Assembly: GCA_945869505.1 (NCBI GenBank)
Contig: CAMBOZ010000001.1
Location: 1-64,000 of the forward strand
From: Bifidobacterium breve
Lineage (GTDB): Bacteria; Actinomycetota; Actinomycetes; Nanopelagicales; Nanopelagicaceae
Length of the DNA stretch: 64,000 bases
Direction: 5' to 3'
In this document: one piece after another, positions 54,621 to 62,011 of the stretch
Layout of the letters: every line of letters begins with the position of its first letter
Numbering within the stretch: position 1 is the stretch's first letter
Translations under genes and position numbers: made by a program
Notes under the pieces: generated by a model
What the model was told of the DNA's origin: nothing
Database searches by the model: none
The model's input: the letters and a program-made list of their open reading frames with translations, nothing else

Positions 54621-56090
54621 ATGCCGCAACTAGATGGCTTTCTACGCGATCGCAGCCCTTTGGATGTTGATCAGAAAAAAAGAATTCGTGAGCTAACTTC
54701 AGATTGGCAGTTGCTCGCAGACCTCTCGTTCGCTGATCTAATCCTTTGGGTCCCATTACGAAAAGATTTTAAGAGTTGGCCAACTGGTTACGTCGCCGTT
54801 GCCCATATAAGACCAACAACTGCTGCAACGGTATTCCCGCAGGATGTAATCGGAGATGAGATTTCTTGGGGCTCACGTCCGCGAATTGATCAAGCGCTTT
54901 CAGGAGCAGAAATAGTTAGAGATGCCCAACCGGAAAAGTTTGGTGAATTGTTAATTAAAGAGGAGACGATTCCGGTTATTTATGAAGAGCAAGTTATCGC
55001 AGTAATTTCTCGCCATCGCAATGCTGAACTAATGCGTCAACCAAGTCGATTAGAGTTAAATTATCGCGAAGTTGCACACAATGTGTACCGAATGGTCGCA
55101 GAGGGAACCTTCCCTTATACAGAGCACAGCGAACTCTTTGATCCAGCAGCGCGCGTAGGAGATGGCTTAATTCGCTTAGATGTCAGCGGAGCAATTATCT
55201 ACGCCAGCCCAAATGCTAAATCGGCTTTTAATCGAATCGGTTGGGCGGGGGAGTTGGATGGAAATATTCTGGGTGAAATCGCGAGAAAAGTCTCGCAAAT
55301 CAAACCCGAAGCGCACGAAGAGGCTATGGAAGTAAGTCTTAGCGGAAAATCACTTCGCAGAGTAGAAATTGAAAATACCGGTGGAACTATTGATTTGCTA
55401 GTACTGCCACTACTAGCTGGAGGAGATCGCATCGGGGCGATCGTTTTGCTGCAGAACGTTACTGAACTTCGCCGTCGCGAGCGGGAGCTAGTAACAAAGG
55501 ACGCCACGATTCGCGAAATTCATCATCGTGTTAAGAACAATCTGCAGACTGTTTCAGCTCTACTTCGATTACAGTCACGCCGAATTGAAGACCCCGCGGC
55601 GAGTGCAGCGTTAAATGAAGCAGTTCGTCGCATAGCCTCAATCGCACTTGTTCACGAAACTTTATCTAGCAGCACCGAAGCTTCCGTTGCCTTTGATGAT
55701 GTCTTAGATCGCCTCGTTACACACGCCCTCGAATTAAGCCCCAGAATGGGGGAGTTAAATATCTCTCGCCACGGAGAACTTGGTTCTCTCGATCCACGAA
55801 TTGCTACTCCGCTTTCCCTAGTTGTTACTGAGTTGATTCATAACGCACTTGAACATGGCTTAGCCGAGTCAGGTGCTAATTTAACGATCGAAGTATCTCG
55901 ATTAGAAGGTTCGGCTGAAATAGTTATCTTTGATGACGGTGTTGGTCTGCCAGATGGTTTTACCATCTTAGAATCAGCAAATCTTGGACTTCAAATTGTT
56001 CGGACCTTAACTGAGAACGAGTTGAAGGGGTCGATATATTTAATTCGTACTAATCGTGGAACTGAAGCGAAGTTAAACTTTCCTATATAA
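54621..56090 (+). CDS. pdtaS: PdtaS-type sensor histidine kinase (GAF-PAS-HisKA_2)
   Basis: The 489-residue soluble kinase has a GAF domain (about 25-165), a PAS domain (about 180-285), the HisKA_2 phosphoacceptor at His301/302 in IREIHHRVKNNLQTVSALLR and an ATPase domain with ELIHNALEHGLAES and DDGVGLPDGF. PdtaS phosphorylates the antiterminator PdtaR, which is not in this window. In mycobacteria pdtaS (Rv3220c) lies next to whiB1, as here; sigH and its anti-sigma gene are missing. Confidence 0.9.
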   Translation: MPQLDGFLRDRSPLDVDQKKRIRELTSDWQLLADLSFADLILWVPLRKDFKSWPTGYVAVAHIRPTTAATVFPQDVIGDEISWGSRPRIDQALSGAEIVRDAQPEKFGELLIKEETIPVIYEEQVIAVISRHRNAELMRQPSRLELNYREVAHNVYRMVAEGTFPYTEHSELFDPAARVGDGLIRLDVSGAIIYASPNAKSAFNRIGWAGELDGNILGEIARKVSQIKPEAHEEAMEVSLSGKSLRRVEIENTGGTIDLLVLPLLAGGDRIGAIVLLQNVTELRRRERELVTKDATIREIHHRVKNNLQTVSALLRLQSRRIEDPAASAALNEAVRRIASIALVHETLSSSTEASVAFDDVLDRLVTHALELSPRMGELNISRHGELGSLDPRIATPLSLVVTELIHNALEHGLAESGANLTIEVSRLEGSAEIVIFDDGVGLPDGFTILESANLGLQIVRTLTENELKGSIYLIRTNRGTEAKLNFPI

Positions 56091-56112
56091 CTTTGAAAAG
56101 AGTTAACGTTAA

Positions 56113-56382
56113 TTAGTTGGAGTTGTTTTGTTCCATCATGCGGGCACGATTACGTGCGGCACGGCGCTTGAGTGCGCGACGTTCATCTTCTGAAAGCCCG
56201 CCCCACACACCTGCATCCTGTCCGCTCTCTAGCGCCCAGGCCAGGCAAGCATCTTTTACAACGCAGCGGTTGCAGACTTTTTTCGCCTCTTCAATTTGGG
56301 TGAGGGCTGGTCCAGTGTTTCCGACTGGGAAGAAGAGCTCTGGATCTTCATCGCGGCAGGCTGATTGATGTCGCCAATCCAT
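56113..56382 (-). CDS. whiB1: WhiB1-type Fe-S transcription factor
   Basis: The 89-residue product has Cys9, Cys37, Cys40 and Cys46, the same positions as mycobacterial WhiB1, the AGVWGGLSEDERRALKRR turn and a basic tail. WhiB1 carries an NO-sensitive 4Fe-4S cluster, binds the sigma factor and is essential in Mycobacterium. AAGGAG lies 7 bases before the ATG. The tRNA-Arg gene is upstream on the same strand; the roughly 145 bases between contain an inverted repeat but no gene. Confidence 0.94.
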   Translation of the reverse strand: MDWRHQSACRDEDPELFFPVGNTGPALTQIEEAKKVCNRCVVKDACLAWALESGQDAGVWGGLSEDERRALKRRAARNRARMMEQNNSN

Positions 56383-56455
56383 GACTGAGCTCCTTAATTG
56401 AAAATGTGCGGTAAAGATTAATGAAACGCAACTAGGTGCGTAAGTAGGTAATTCT

Positions 56456-56481
56456 CCTTGTTAACAACGAGATAAACAAGG
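56456..56481. repeat. Inverted repeat in the whiB1 upstream region
   Basis: CCTTGTT (56456-56462) and AACAAGG (56475-56481) are perfect arms around 12 bases. The left arm is also part of the 10-base palindrome TTGTTAACAA (56458-56467). No T run follows in either direction, so this looks more like a protein-binding site than a terminator. Confidence 0.4.
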
Positions 56482-56526
56482 ATGTAGCGAAGAAGTTTTC
56501 GAATTTAATGGGTGATATGCGTCGCG

Positions 56527-56598
56527 TGCCCCCGACAGGATTCGAACCTGTGCACCCGCCTCCGGAGGGCGGTGCTCTATCCCCTGAGCTACGGGGGC
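56527..56598 (-). tRNA. tRNA-Arg (anticodon CCG)
   Basis: On the minus strand the gene reads GCCCCCG...CGGGGGC as a 7-pair acceptor stem with discriminator A at 56527. It has a D arm (AGCTCAGGGGATAGAGC), an anticodon stem CCGCC/GGCGG around the loop CTCCGGA (anticodon CCG, reads CGG) and a T arm with GGTTCGAATCC. The 3' CCA is not encoded. It is the only tRNA in the window. Confidence 0.95.
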
Positions 56599-56675
56599 GC
56601 AGGTATGGGAGAAGGCTATCTAATCTTTCATTCTTGACCGAGCGTAAAGAGCAAACTCCTGAAAGAATGCGCGCT

Positions 56676-57215
56676 ATGACAACTTCAACTGCATACTTTG
56701 CAACCGGTTGCTTCTGGGGCGCTGAGCGACGCTTCTGGAATCTCTCAGGAGTAGTAAACACAAGCGTCGGATATATGGGCGGCACCACTGAAAGCCCAAG
56801 TTACGAGCAAGTTTGCACAGGTCGCACCGGACACGCCGAAATGGTGCAAGTGGATTTTGATCCCAAGATAATTTCATATCAGCGACTTCTTGAGGAGTTT
56901 TGGACGATGCATGATCCAACTTCGCTAAATGCCCAAGGCGGGGATATCGGCACGCAATATCGCAGTTCGATTTACACAACCTCGGCGGAACAAATGGAGC
57001 AAGCGCTCGCGTCTCGCGAAATTTATCAACGTGCGCTCTCTGAATTAGGTATCGGTGAAATCGTCACAGAAATCTTGGGTGCTGCAGGAGTTACTTATTA
57101 TGCAGCTGAGGAGTATCACCAGAAATACTTAGCGAAGAACCCAAACGGTTATGACTGCCATTCCAGTACGGGCGTAGATTTCCCACGAGATATATCAAAG
57201 TCGGTGGCCAATTGA
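56676..57215 (+). CDS. msrA: Peptide-methionine (S)-S-oxide reductase
   Basis: MsrA repairs S-methionine sulfoxide. The 179-residue product has the catalytic cysteine in ATGCFWGAERRFW and the GYMGG, TGHAEMVQVDFDP and AEEYHQKYL family segments. I use ATG 56676; the open frame continues upstream to 56508 through the tRNA gene and is not coding there. The stop overlaps msrB (TTGA), so the two stereospecific reductases are co-translated. Confidence 0.93.
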   Translation: MTTSTAYFATGCFWGAERRFWNLSGVVNTSVGYMGGTTESPSYEQVCTGRTGHAEMVQVDFDPKIISYQRLLEEFWTMHDPTSLNAQGGDIGTQYRSSIYTTSAEQMEQALASREIYQRALSELGIGEIVTEILGAAGVTYYAAEEYHQKYLAKNPNGYDCHSSTGVDFPRDISKSVAN

Positions 57216-57616
57216 GCAAGAAGATAGAAGTAAATGAGGATGAGCTAAGGGCGAAGCTGGATCCACTTTCTTATGAAGTTCTGCGCAACGGCGCAACCGA
57301 GCGACCATTTACCGGTGAATACACCGATTCCGAAACTGTCGGAATTTATAGATGCAAAGCCTGTAATTCTGAACTCTTCCGCTCCGAAACCAAATTTCAC
57401 TCTGGCTGCGGTTGGCCATCTTTTTATGCACCGACGACAGATGATGCGGTTACGCTAATTGAAGATCGATCACTTGCTCCTCGAGTCCGCACGGAAGTTC
57501 GTTGCGCCAGTTGCGATTCGCATTTAGGGCACGTCTTTGAAGGAGAAGGTTTTGATAACCCAACCGATCAACGTTGGTGCATCAATTCAGTCTCAATGAT
57601 CTTAGAAGCCAAATAA
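57212..57616 (+). CDS. msrB: Peptide-methionine (R)-S-oxide reductase
   Basis: The 134-residue product has two zinc-binding CxxC pairs (CKAC and CASC), SGCGWPSF, HLGHVFEGEGF and the catalytic cysteine in RWCINSVSM. It reduces the R form of methionine sulfoxide, complementing msrA. The start is TTG 57212, overlapping the msrA stop by four bases; translation is probably by reinitiation. Confidence 0.94.
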   Translation: MSKKIEVNEDELRAKLDPLSYEVLRNGATERPFTGEYTDSETVGIYRCKACNSELFRSETKFHSGCGWPSFYAPTTDDAVTLIEDRSLAPRVRTEVRCASCDSHLGHVFEGEGFDNPTDQRWCINSVSMILEAK

Positions 57617-57648
57617 TTTCTTCTTGCGCTTTCACTAGCCCCTGCCAC

Positions 57649-57715
57649 CTTGCAAGTTACAGGTCCAATAGCGTAGTTTTACAGTCTCTTGCAGGTTTTT
57701 ACATTGACTTGCAGG
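57649..57715 (+). promoter_or_regulatory. Three phased CTTGCARG boxes before the lacI-type gene
   Basis: CTTGCAAG (57649-57656, a perfect palindrome) and CTTGCAGG (57688-57695 and 57708-57715) recur at steps of 39 and 20 bases, close to whole helical turns. TTTTAC/TACATT at 57677-57682 and 57700-57705 (17-base gap) could be the promoter, with the last two boxes around its -10. This fits autoregulation by the LacI-family product. Confidence 0.5.
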
Positions 57716-57744
57716 TCCTTTAGATCTGAGGAAGAGCGAAGCAA

Positions 57745-58758
57745 ATGGCAGGAATTAAGGAAGTTGCGGAAGAAGCGGGGGTATCTACCGCCACCGTTTC
57801 GCGCGCCTTGCGCGGCTTCCAGCATGTAAATGATGAAACCCGCGCAAAAATTATGGCTGCGGCAGAAAAGCTTAATTATCCAATCGCGCCAATCCAGAGC
57901 AAAGGCCATCTTGGGCGGACAAATAGCATTGGAGTTGTTGCGCCATATATTTCACGTTGGTATTTCGCGCAGGTTATTAGCGGTGCCGAACAAGCCTTAC
58001 GTGAAGCCGGTTTTGATTTACTTCTTTATAACTTTAGTCAGATGAAGGGGCGCGAGCGGCTCTTTCAACACCAACATTTAAAGGGTCGCGTAGATGCGTT
58101 AATTGTCATTAGTTTGCCGCCGACTGAGGAAGAGTTTGATTCAATGCTCAACCTTGGCGTGCCGGTATCGCTGGTGGGAATGCATCACGAAGGCTGTTCC
58201 AGCGTTGCAATTGATGATGTTGCTGCAACTCGCACCGCTACGCAGCATTTGGTTAATCAAGGACATAAACGAATTGGCTTGATGTCGGGACGTCCCGATG
58301 ACCCATTTAATTTCAGTGTTCCACAGGATCGCCGCAAAGGATTTATGCAAGTACTCGCTGAAAACGGTTTGGAATGGGATCCATCACGCGAAGTCCATGG
58401 CGACTTCACAATGAACACAGCATCTCGCGCAATGGATGATTTACTCGCCCGCCCAAATCGCCCCACTGCAATTTTCTGCGAATCCGATGAAATGGCATTC
58501 GGTGCGATGCAAGCTGCGCGCCGCCACGGATTAAAAGTTCCAGATGACATTTCAATTGTTGGATTTGATGGTCACGAGATGGCCGAGTATTCAGATCTCA
58601 CAACCATTGAACAACCTACGCAATTAATGGGTGAAATGGCCGCTTGGTCAATTATGGAGAGACTGCGAAAGCCAAGCGCTGCGCCTAAATCAATGATTTT
58701 GCCCACGACACTTGTAGTGCGCAACTCAACTCGTCGCCTTTCACCAGACGAGGCATAA
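57745..58758 (+). CDS. LacI/GalR family transcriptional regulator
   Basis: The 337-residue protein begins with the LacI helix-turn-helix IKEVAEEAGVSTATVSRALR and hinge helix, followed by a periplasmic-binding-protein-like effector domain (GVVAPYISRWYFAQVISGAE; IVGFDGHEMAEYSDLTTIEQ). A sugar or related ligand is likely. A GAGGAAGAG ribosome-binding site precedes the ATG. The oxidoreductase starts on the base after its stop. The nearby GH13 gene has no copy of the boxes seen before this gene. Confidence 0.93.
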   Translation: MAGIKEVAEEAGVSTATVSRALRGFQHVNDETRAKIMAAAEKLNYPIAPIQSKGHLGRTNSIGVVAPYISRWYFAQVISGAEQALREAGFDLLLYNFSQMKGRERLFQHQHLKGRVDALIVISLPPTEEEFDSMLNLGVPVSLVGMHHEGCSSVAIDDVAATRTATQHLVNQGHKRIGLMSGRPDDPFNFSVPQDRRKGFMQVLAENGLEWDPSREVHGDFTMNTASRAMDDLLARPNRPTAIFCESDEMAFGAMQAARRHGLKVPDDISIVGFDGHEMAEYSDLTTIEQPTQLMGEMAAWSIMERLRKPSAAPKSMILPTTLVVRNSTRRLSPDEA

Positions 58759-60309
58759 ATGGCTCACGATAAAAATTACGATGCGATAGTCGTTGGCGGT
58801 GGCCACAACGGTTTGGTTGCCGCTTCCTATTTGGCTCGCGCGGGAAAAAAAGTCGTACTTTTAGAAGCAGAAGCGGAACTCGGCGGAGCAACGACGAGTG
58901 TGCGGCCGTTCCCAGAATTTGATGCGCGTCTATCTCGTTACTCATACCTGGTTTCGCTCTTGCCGGACCAAATAGTTGCTGATCTAGGAATCAATTTCAA
59001 AACTCTGGAACGTTCAATTGCTTCATACACGCCATATTCAAAGAAGAGCAGCGGCGTAGATGGTGGGCTCCTTATCTCGCAGAACTGGGATGAGCGCACG
59101 GCGCAAAGTTTTCAAGAGTTAACTGGATCAGATGCAGAGGGCGTTGCTTGGCAGCGCTTTTACGGAGAGATTGCCGAACTTGCCCGAAGAATCGCACCAT
59201 CTGTGCTGCAACCTCTTAAGTCCGCGGAAAAGTTAAAAGAAGAAATAGCTTTGCCGCAGACTTGGAGCTATTTAATGGAGCGACCAATCGGAGAAGTTAT
59301 CCGAGAACGCTTTAGTGATGATCTAGTTCGGGGAGTAGTACTGACAGATGGGCTTATCGGGACATTTGTATCAGCCGATGATTTACAAGCAAACCGATGT
59401 TTTCTTTATCACTTGATTGGAAATGGCACCGGACAGTGGCGAGTACCGCAGGGTGGAATGGGTGCGCTAGTAGATGAGTTAAAGCGAGTCGCGCTAGCTG
59501 CAGGTGTAGAGATTTTACTTAAATCACGCGTATCTGAAATAGAAAGCGATGCCAGCGGAGTATCTGTGATGACGAGTAACGGTGAGAAATTCGTGGCTCA
59601 CGATTTACTCTTCGCCGGTGCACCTCAAACTTTGGCACAGATTCGCGGAGAGAGTAAACCAAAATCTCTTGAAGGATCGCAGATGAAGATAAACATGTTG
59701 TTATCTCGCTTGCCACGACTCAAATCTGGAGTTGATCCCCGATTAGCGTTTGCCGGAACCTTCCATGTAAATGAGAGTTACTCGCAATTGGAGTCGGCTT
59801 ACCAAAGAGCTAAATCAGGGAGTATTCCGAGTGATTTACCACTTGAGTTGTACTGTCACACTTTGACTGACCCAACTATTCTCTCGCCAGAGCTGAATGC
59901 AAAGGGTTATCAAACACTGACACTATTTGGGCTACACACTCCTGCTTCGCTATTTGATAATTCTCCAGAAGTTGCGAAGGCGGAGGCCAAGAAAGCGGCA
60001 ATCGAAAGTTTAAATCAGTATTTACTTGATCCGATCGAATCCGTTTTAGCGGTATGCCAAGACGGATCACTAGCGATTGAAGCAAAATCTCCGCTAGATC
60101 TGGAGAGCGATATCGGTCTACCGCGCGGCAATATTTTTCATCGTGACTTAGATTTCCCATTCATTGATGGATCGGGCGCAGATTTAACTTGGGGATCAGA
60201 GACAAGCGAGAAACATATCTATCTGGCAGGCGCAGGCTCACGACGAGGCGGCGGGGTTAGCGGAATTGCCGGCCATAATGCGGCGATGGCAGTACTCGCC
60301 AACGATTAG
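58759..60309 (+). CDS. FAD-dependent oxidoreductase, phytoene desaturase/PYROXD2-like
   Basis: The 516-residue protein has an N-terminal dinucleotide fold (DAIVVGGGHNGLVAASYLAR) with LLEAEAELGGATTS, a middle GTGQWRVPQGGMGALVDELK and a C-terminal GAGSRRGGGVSGIAGHNA flavin motif. This is the CrtI-related family; the lack of other carotenoid genes nearby argues for the PYROXD2-like branch, whose substrate is unknown. It is immediately downstream of the LacI-type gene and its last codon is part of the metB -10 element. Confidence 0.85.
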   Translation: MAHDKNYDAIVVGGGHNGLVAASYLARAGKKVVLLEAEAELGGATTSVRPFPEFDARLSRYSYLVSLLPDQIVADLGINFKTLERSIASYTPYSKKSSGVDGGLLISQNWDERTAQSFQELTGSDAEGVAWQRFYGEIAELARRIAPSVLQPLKSAEKLKEEIALPQTWSYLMERPIGEVIRERFSDDLVRGVVLTDGLIGTFVSADDLQANRCFLYHLIGNGTGQWRVPQGGMGALVDELKRVALAAGVEILLKSRVSEIESDASGVSVMTSNGEKFVAHDLLFAGAPQTLAQIRGESKPKSLEGSQMKINMLLSRLPRLKSGVDPRLAFAGTFHVNESYSQLESAYQRAKSGSIPSDLPLELYCHTLTDPTILSPELNAKGYQTLTLFGLHTPASLFDNSPEVAKAEAKKAAIESLNQYLLDPIESVLAVCQDGSLAIEAKSPLDLESDIGLPRGNIFHRDLDFPFIDGSGADLTWGSETSEKHIYLAGAGSRRGGGVSGIAGHNAAMAVLAND

Positions 60310-60312
60310 GCT
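60307..60312 (+). promoter_or_regulatory. -10 element for leaderless metB-type gene, built on the upstream stop codon
   Basis: TAGGCT ends six bases before the ATG at 60319. Its first three bases are the TAG stop codon of the oxidoreductase gene. Confidence 0.5.
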
Positions 60313-60318
60313 TAGCCC

Positions 60319-61443
60319 ATGGATTCCAAGCAACCACATCTGCGCCCCGAGACTATTGCGATCACTGCGGGTCGTCCAGAAGTTGGCGCAGATAGTGCGC
60401 TAAATCCACCGATCTCACTGAACTCAACATATGTTGCAGGTGGTCCGATTGGTTACGGTCGTTACGGAAATGAAACTTGGACTGCTTTGGAAGTTGCCAT
60501 CTCTGCCTTCGAAGGTGGTAAAACTCTTTCTTACTCATCAGGAATGGCAGCGATTAGCGCAGTGTTTTCTACTCTTCCCGTTGGAGCCAAAGTTGTTGCC
60601 TCCGATCAAGGTTATTCGGGGATTATGACTTTGCTTGGAACGTTAAATGCGGCAAAGAAAGTTAACGCTAAATTTGTGAAAATTACCGATACCGCTGCAG
60701 TTATTTCAGCGCTGGACGGTGCAGATTTGTTATGGCTCGAGTCACCCACAAATCCCTCACTAGATATCGCAGATTTACCAACGCTTATCATGGAAGCCAA
60801 ATCACGAAACATTCTCGTTGCGGTAGATAACACTTTTGCCACCGCGCTAATCCAGCAACCCCTTGCAATGGGAGCCGATATCGTAATGAATTCAGTGAGC
60901 AAATATTTAGCGGGTCACAGTGATGTGCTTCTCGGTTCACTTTCTACAAATGATCCAATGCAGTACAAAGCGCTGGACGAAGCTCGTAAATTTAATGGTT
61001 CAATCCCTGGACCATTTGAGGCTTGGCTCGCACTCCGTGGCATACGCACTTTCCCATTGCGTTTTCAGCGCGCTAGTGAGAATGCGCTAGAAATTGCTAA
61101 ACGATTAAGCCAACACCCGCTAATTACTCGAGTGCGTTATCCCGGTCTACCAACTGACCCAGAACATGCCAAGGCGAAGGCCTTTATGAAGGGTTTCGGG
61201 GCAATCGTCTCCTTTGAGTTTGCCGGAGACGCCGCTGCAACAGATAAAGTTTGTGAATCTTCCGCGATAGTTACTTATTCAACCAGTCTTGGCGGTGTCG
61301 AATCTCTCTGGGAACGCCGCCGCCGCTGGCCGCTTGAAAGCGCCAGTGTTCCGGAATCGCTAATTCGACTTTCGGTCGGGTGTGAAGATGTTGATGACCT
61401 TTGGGCAGATATCGATGCGGCGTTGCTCGCTGCTAAAAAGTGA
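60319..61443 (+). CDS. metB: Trans-sulfuration PLP enzyme (cystathionine gamma-synthase type)
   Basis: The 374-residue Cys/Met-metabolism enzyme has the PLP lysine Lys195 in NSVSKYLAGHSDVLLG, Asp170 in VAVDNTFATAL and YSSGMAAIS for phosphate binding. It probably makes or breaks cystathionine; gamma-synthase, gamma-lyase and related enzymes cannot be told apart here. The mRNA looks leaderless. The C-terminal TSLGGVESLWERRRRW segment contains the substrate carboxylate-binding arginine region. Confidence 0.87.
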   Translation: MDSKQPHLRPETIAITAGRPEVGADSALNPPISLNSTYVAGGPIGYGRYGNETWTALEVAISAFEGGKTLSYSSGMAAISAVFSTLPVGAKVVASDQGYSGIMTLLGTLNAAKKVNAKFVKITDTAAVISALDGADLLWLESPTNPSLDIADLPTLIMEAKSRNILVAVDNTFATALIQQPLAMGADIVMNSVSKYLAGHSDVLLGSLSTNDPMQYKALDEARKFNGSIPGPFEAWLALRGIRTFPLRFQRASENALEIAKRLSQHPLITRVRYPGLPTDPEHAKAKAFMKGFGAIVSFEFAGDAAATDKVCESSAIVTYSTSLGGVESLWERRRRWPLESASVPESLIRLSVGCEDVDDLWADIDAALLAAKK

Positions 61444-61462
61444 AAACTTTTCCAATAAGCGG

Positions 61463-61468
61463 TATTTT
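61463..61468 (+). promoter_or_regulatory. -10 element for the leaderless 50-residue membrane peptide gene
   Basis: TATTTT ends six bases before the ATG at 61475. Confidence 0.45.
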
Positions 61469-61474
61469 TGTCCT

Positions 61475-61627
61475 ATGAAATTGGTCCGCCGCCTCCTTGC
61501 AGTATTTGCGCTGCTTGCTGTGGCTTTCCAAGCGGTTGGAAGTTTTCTATCTTGGGCACAACGTCAAGATGATGCACCCGCAGATGCTTGGATTGATGAA
61601 GACGAAGACGAACTAGAGGATGCCTAG
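61475..61627 (+). CDS. Small single-span membrane peptide with acidic tail (50 residues)
   Basis: The product is MKLVRRLLAVFALLAVAFQA followed by a short hydrophobic end and an acidic tail (DEDEDELEDA). One transmembrane helix with a positive N-terminus is clear, so the tail should lie outside if the positive-inside rule holds; cleavage as a signal peptide is also possible. It is not a family I know. The -10 element and the next gene starting on the base after its stop support it as real. Confidence 0.6.
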   Translation: MKLVRRLLAVFALLAVAFQAVGSFLSWAQRQDDAPADAWIDEDEDELEDA

Positions 61628-62011
61628 GTGTCGCAAGAAGGATACATACCCGGAACTTGCAATTTAGGAGCTGGTGAAGTTAGTCGTCGCCGCATGGTTG
61701 CGGCAATTGGTTTTGTTCTTTCACTCTCAGCGTTTACAGCACTTGTAACAACCAGTGCTTCACGAGAAACTCGATTCGGAATATTTATTCCTGTATTTGT
61801 TATGACTATTGGTTGGGTGCAATCCCGAAAGAAGTTTTGTCTAGCTTATGGATTTGCCGGCACATTTAACTTTGGGAAAATGGGAGAGATTTCCCGCGTT
61901 GCAGATCCGGCTGATCGTGCGGCAGATCGTCGAACCGCACTCGCTATTTTTGGGAAAAGCGCTCTCTATGCGGCAGCTTTGACCTTGCTTGTCGTTGCGC
62001 TACCTCTTTAA
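61628..62011 (+). CDS. Conserved small membrane protein with N-terminal YIPGTCN motif
   Basis: The 127-residue protein opens MSQEGYIPGTCNLGAGEVSR, has two transmembrane helices (about 24-43 and 48-66), the cytoplasmic-type motif FCLAYGFAGTFNFGKMGEI and a third helix at the end (about 108-126). I recall YIPGTCN-type openings in other uncharacterised membrane proteins but know no function. The start is GTG 61628 directly after the upstream stop. Its stop overlaps the convergent GH13 gene by four bases. Confidence 0.7.
   Translation: MSQEGYIPGTCNLGAGEVSRRRMVAAIGFVLSLSAFTALVTTSASRETRFGIFIPVFVMTIGWVQSRKKFCLAYGFAGTFNFGKMGEISRVADPADRAADRRTALAIFGKSALYAAALTLLVVALPL

Noticed and set aside
56103..56112. 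TTAACGTTAA palindrome between pdtaS and whiB1
   Set aside because: Ten AT-rich bases at a convergent gene junction without a T tract; too weak to call a terminator or site.
56383..56526. CRP-type site (TGTGA-N6-TCACA) upstream of whiB1
   Set aside because: whiB1 is CRP-controlled in mycobacteria, but no pair of half-sites with the right spacing is present.
56508..56675. N-terminal extension of msrA
   Set aside because: It runs antisense through the tRNA-Arg gene; MsrA similarity begins at ATG 56676.
58759..60309. Carotenoid phytoene desaturase (CrtI)
   Set aside because: The fold matches, but there are no other carotenoid genes and the sequence fits the PYROXD2-like branch at least as well.
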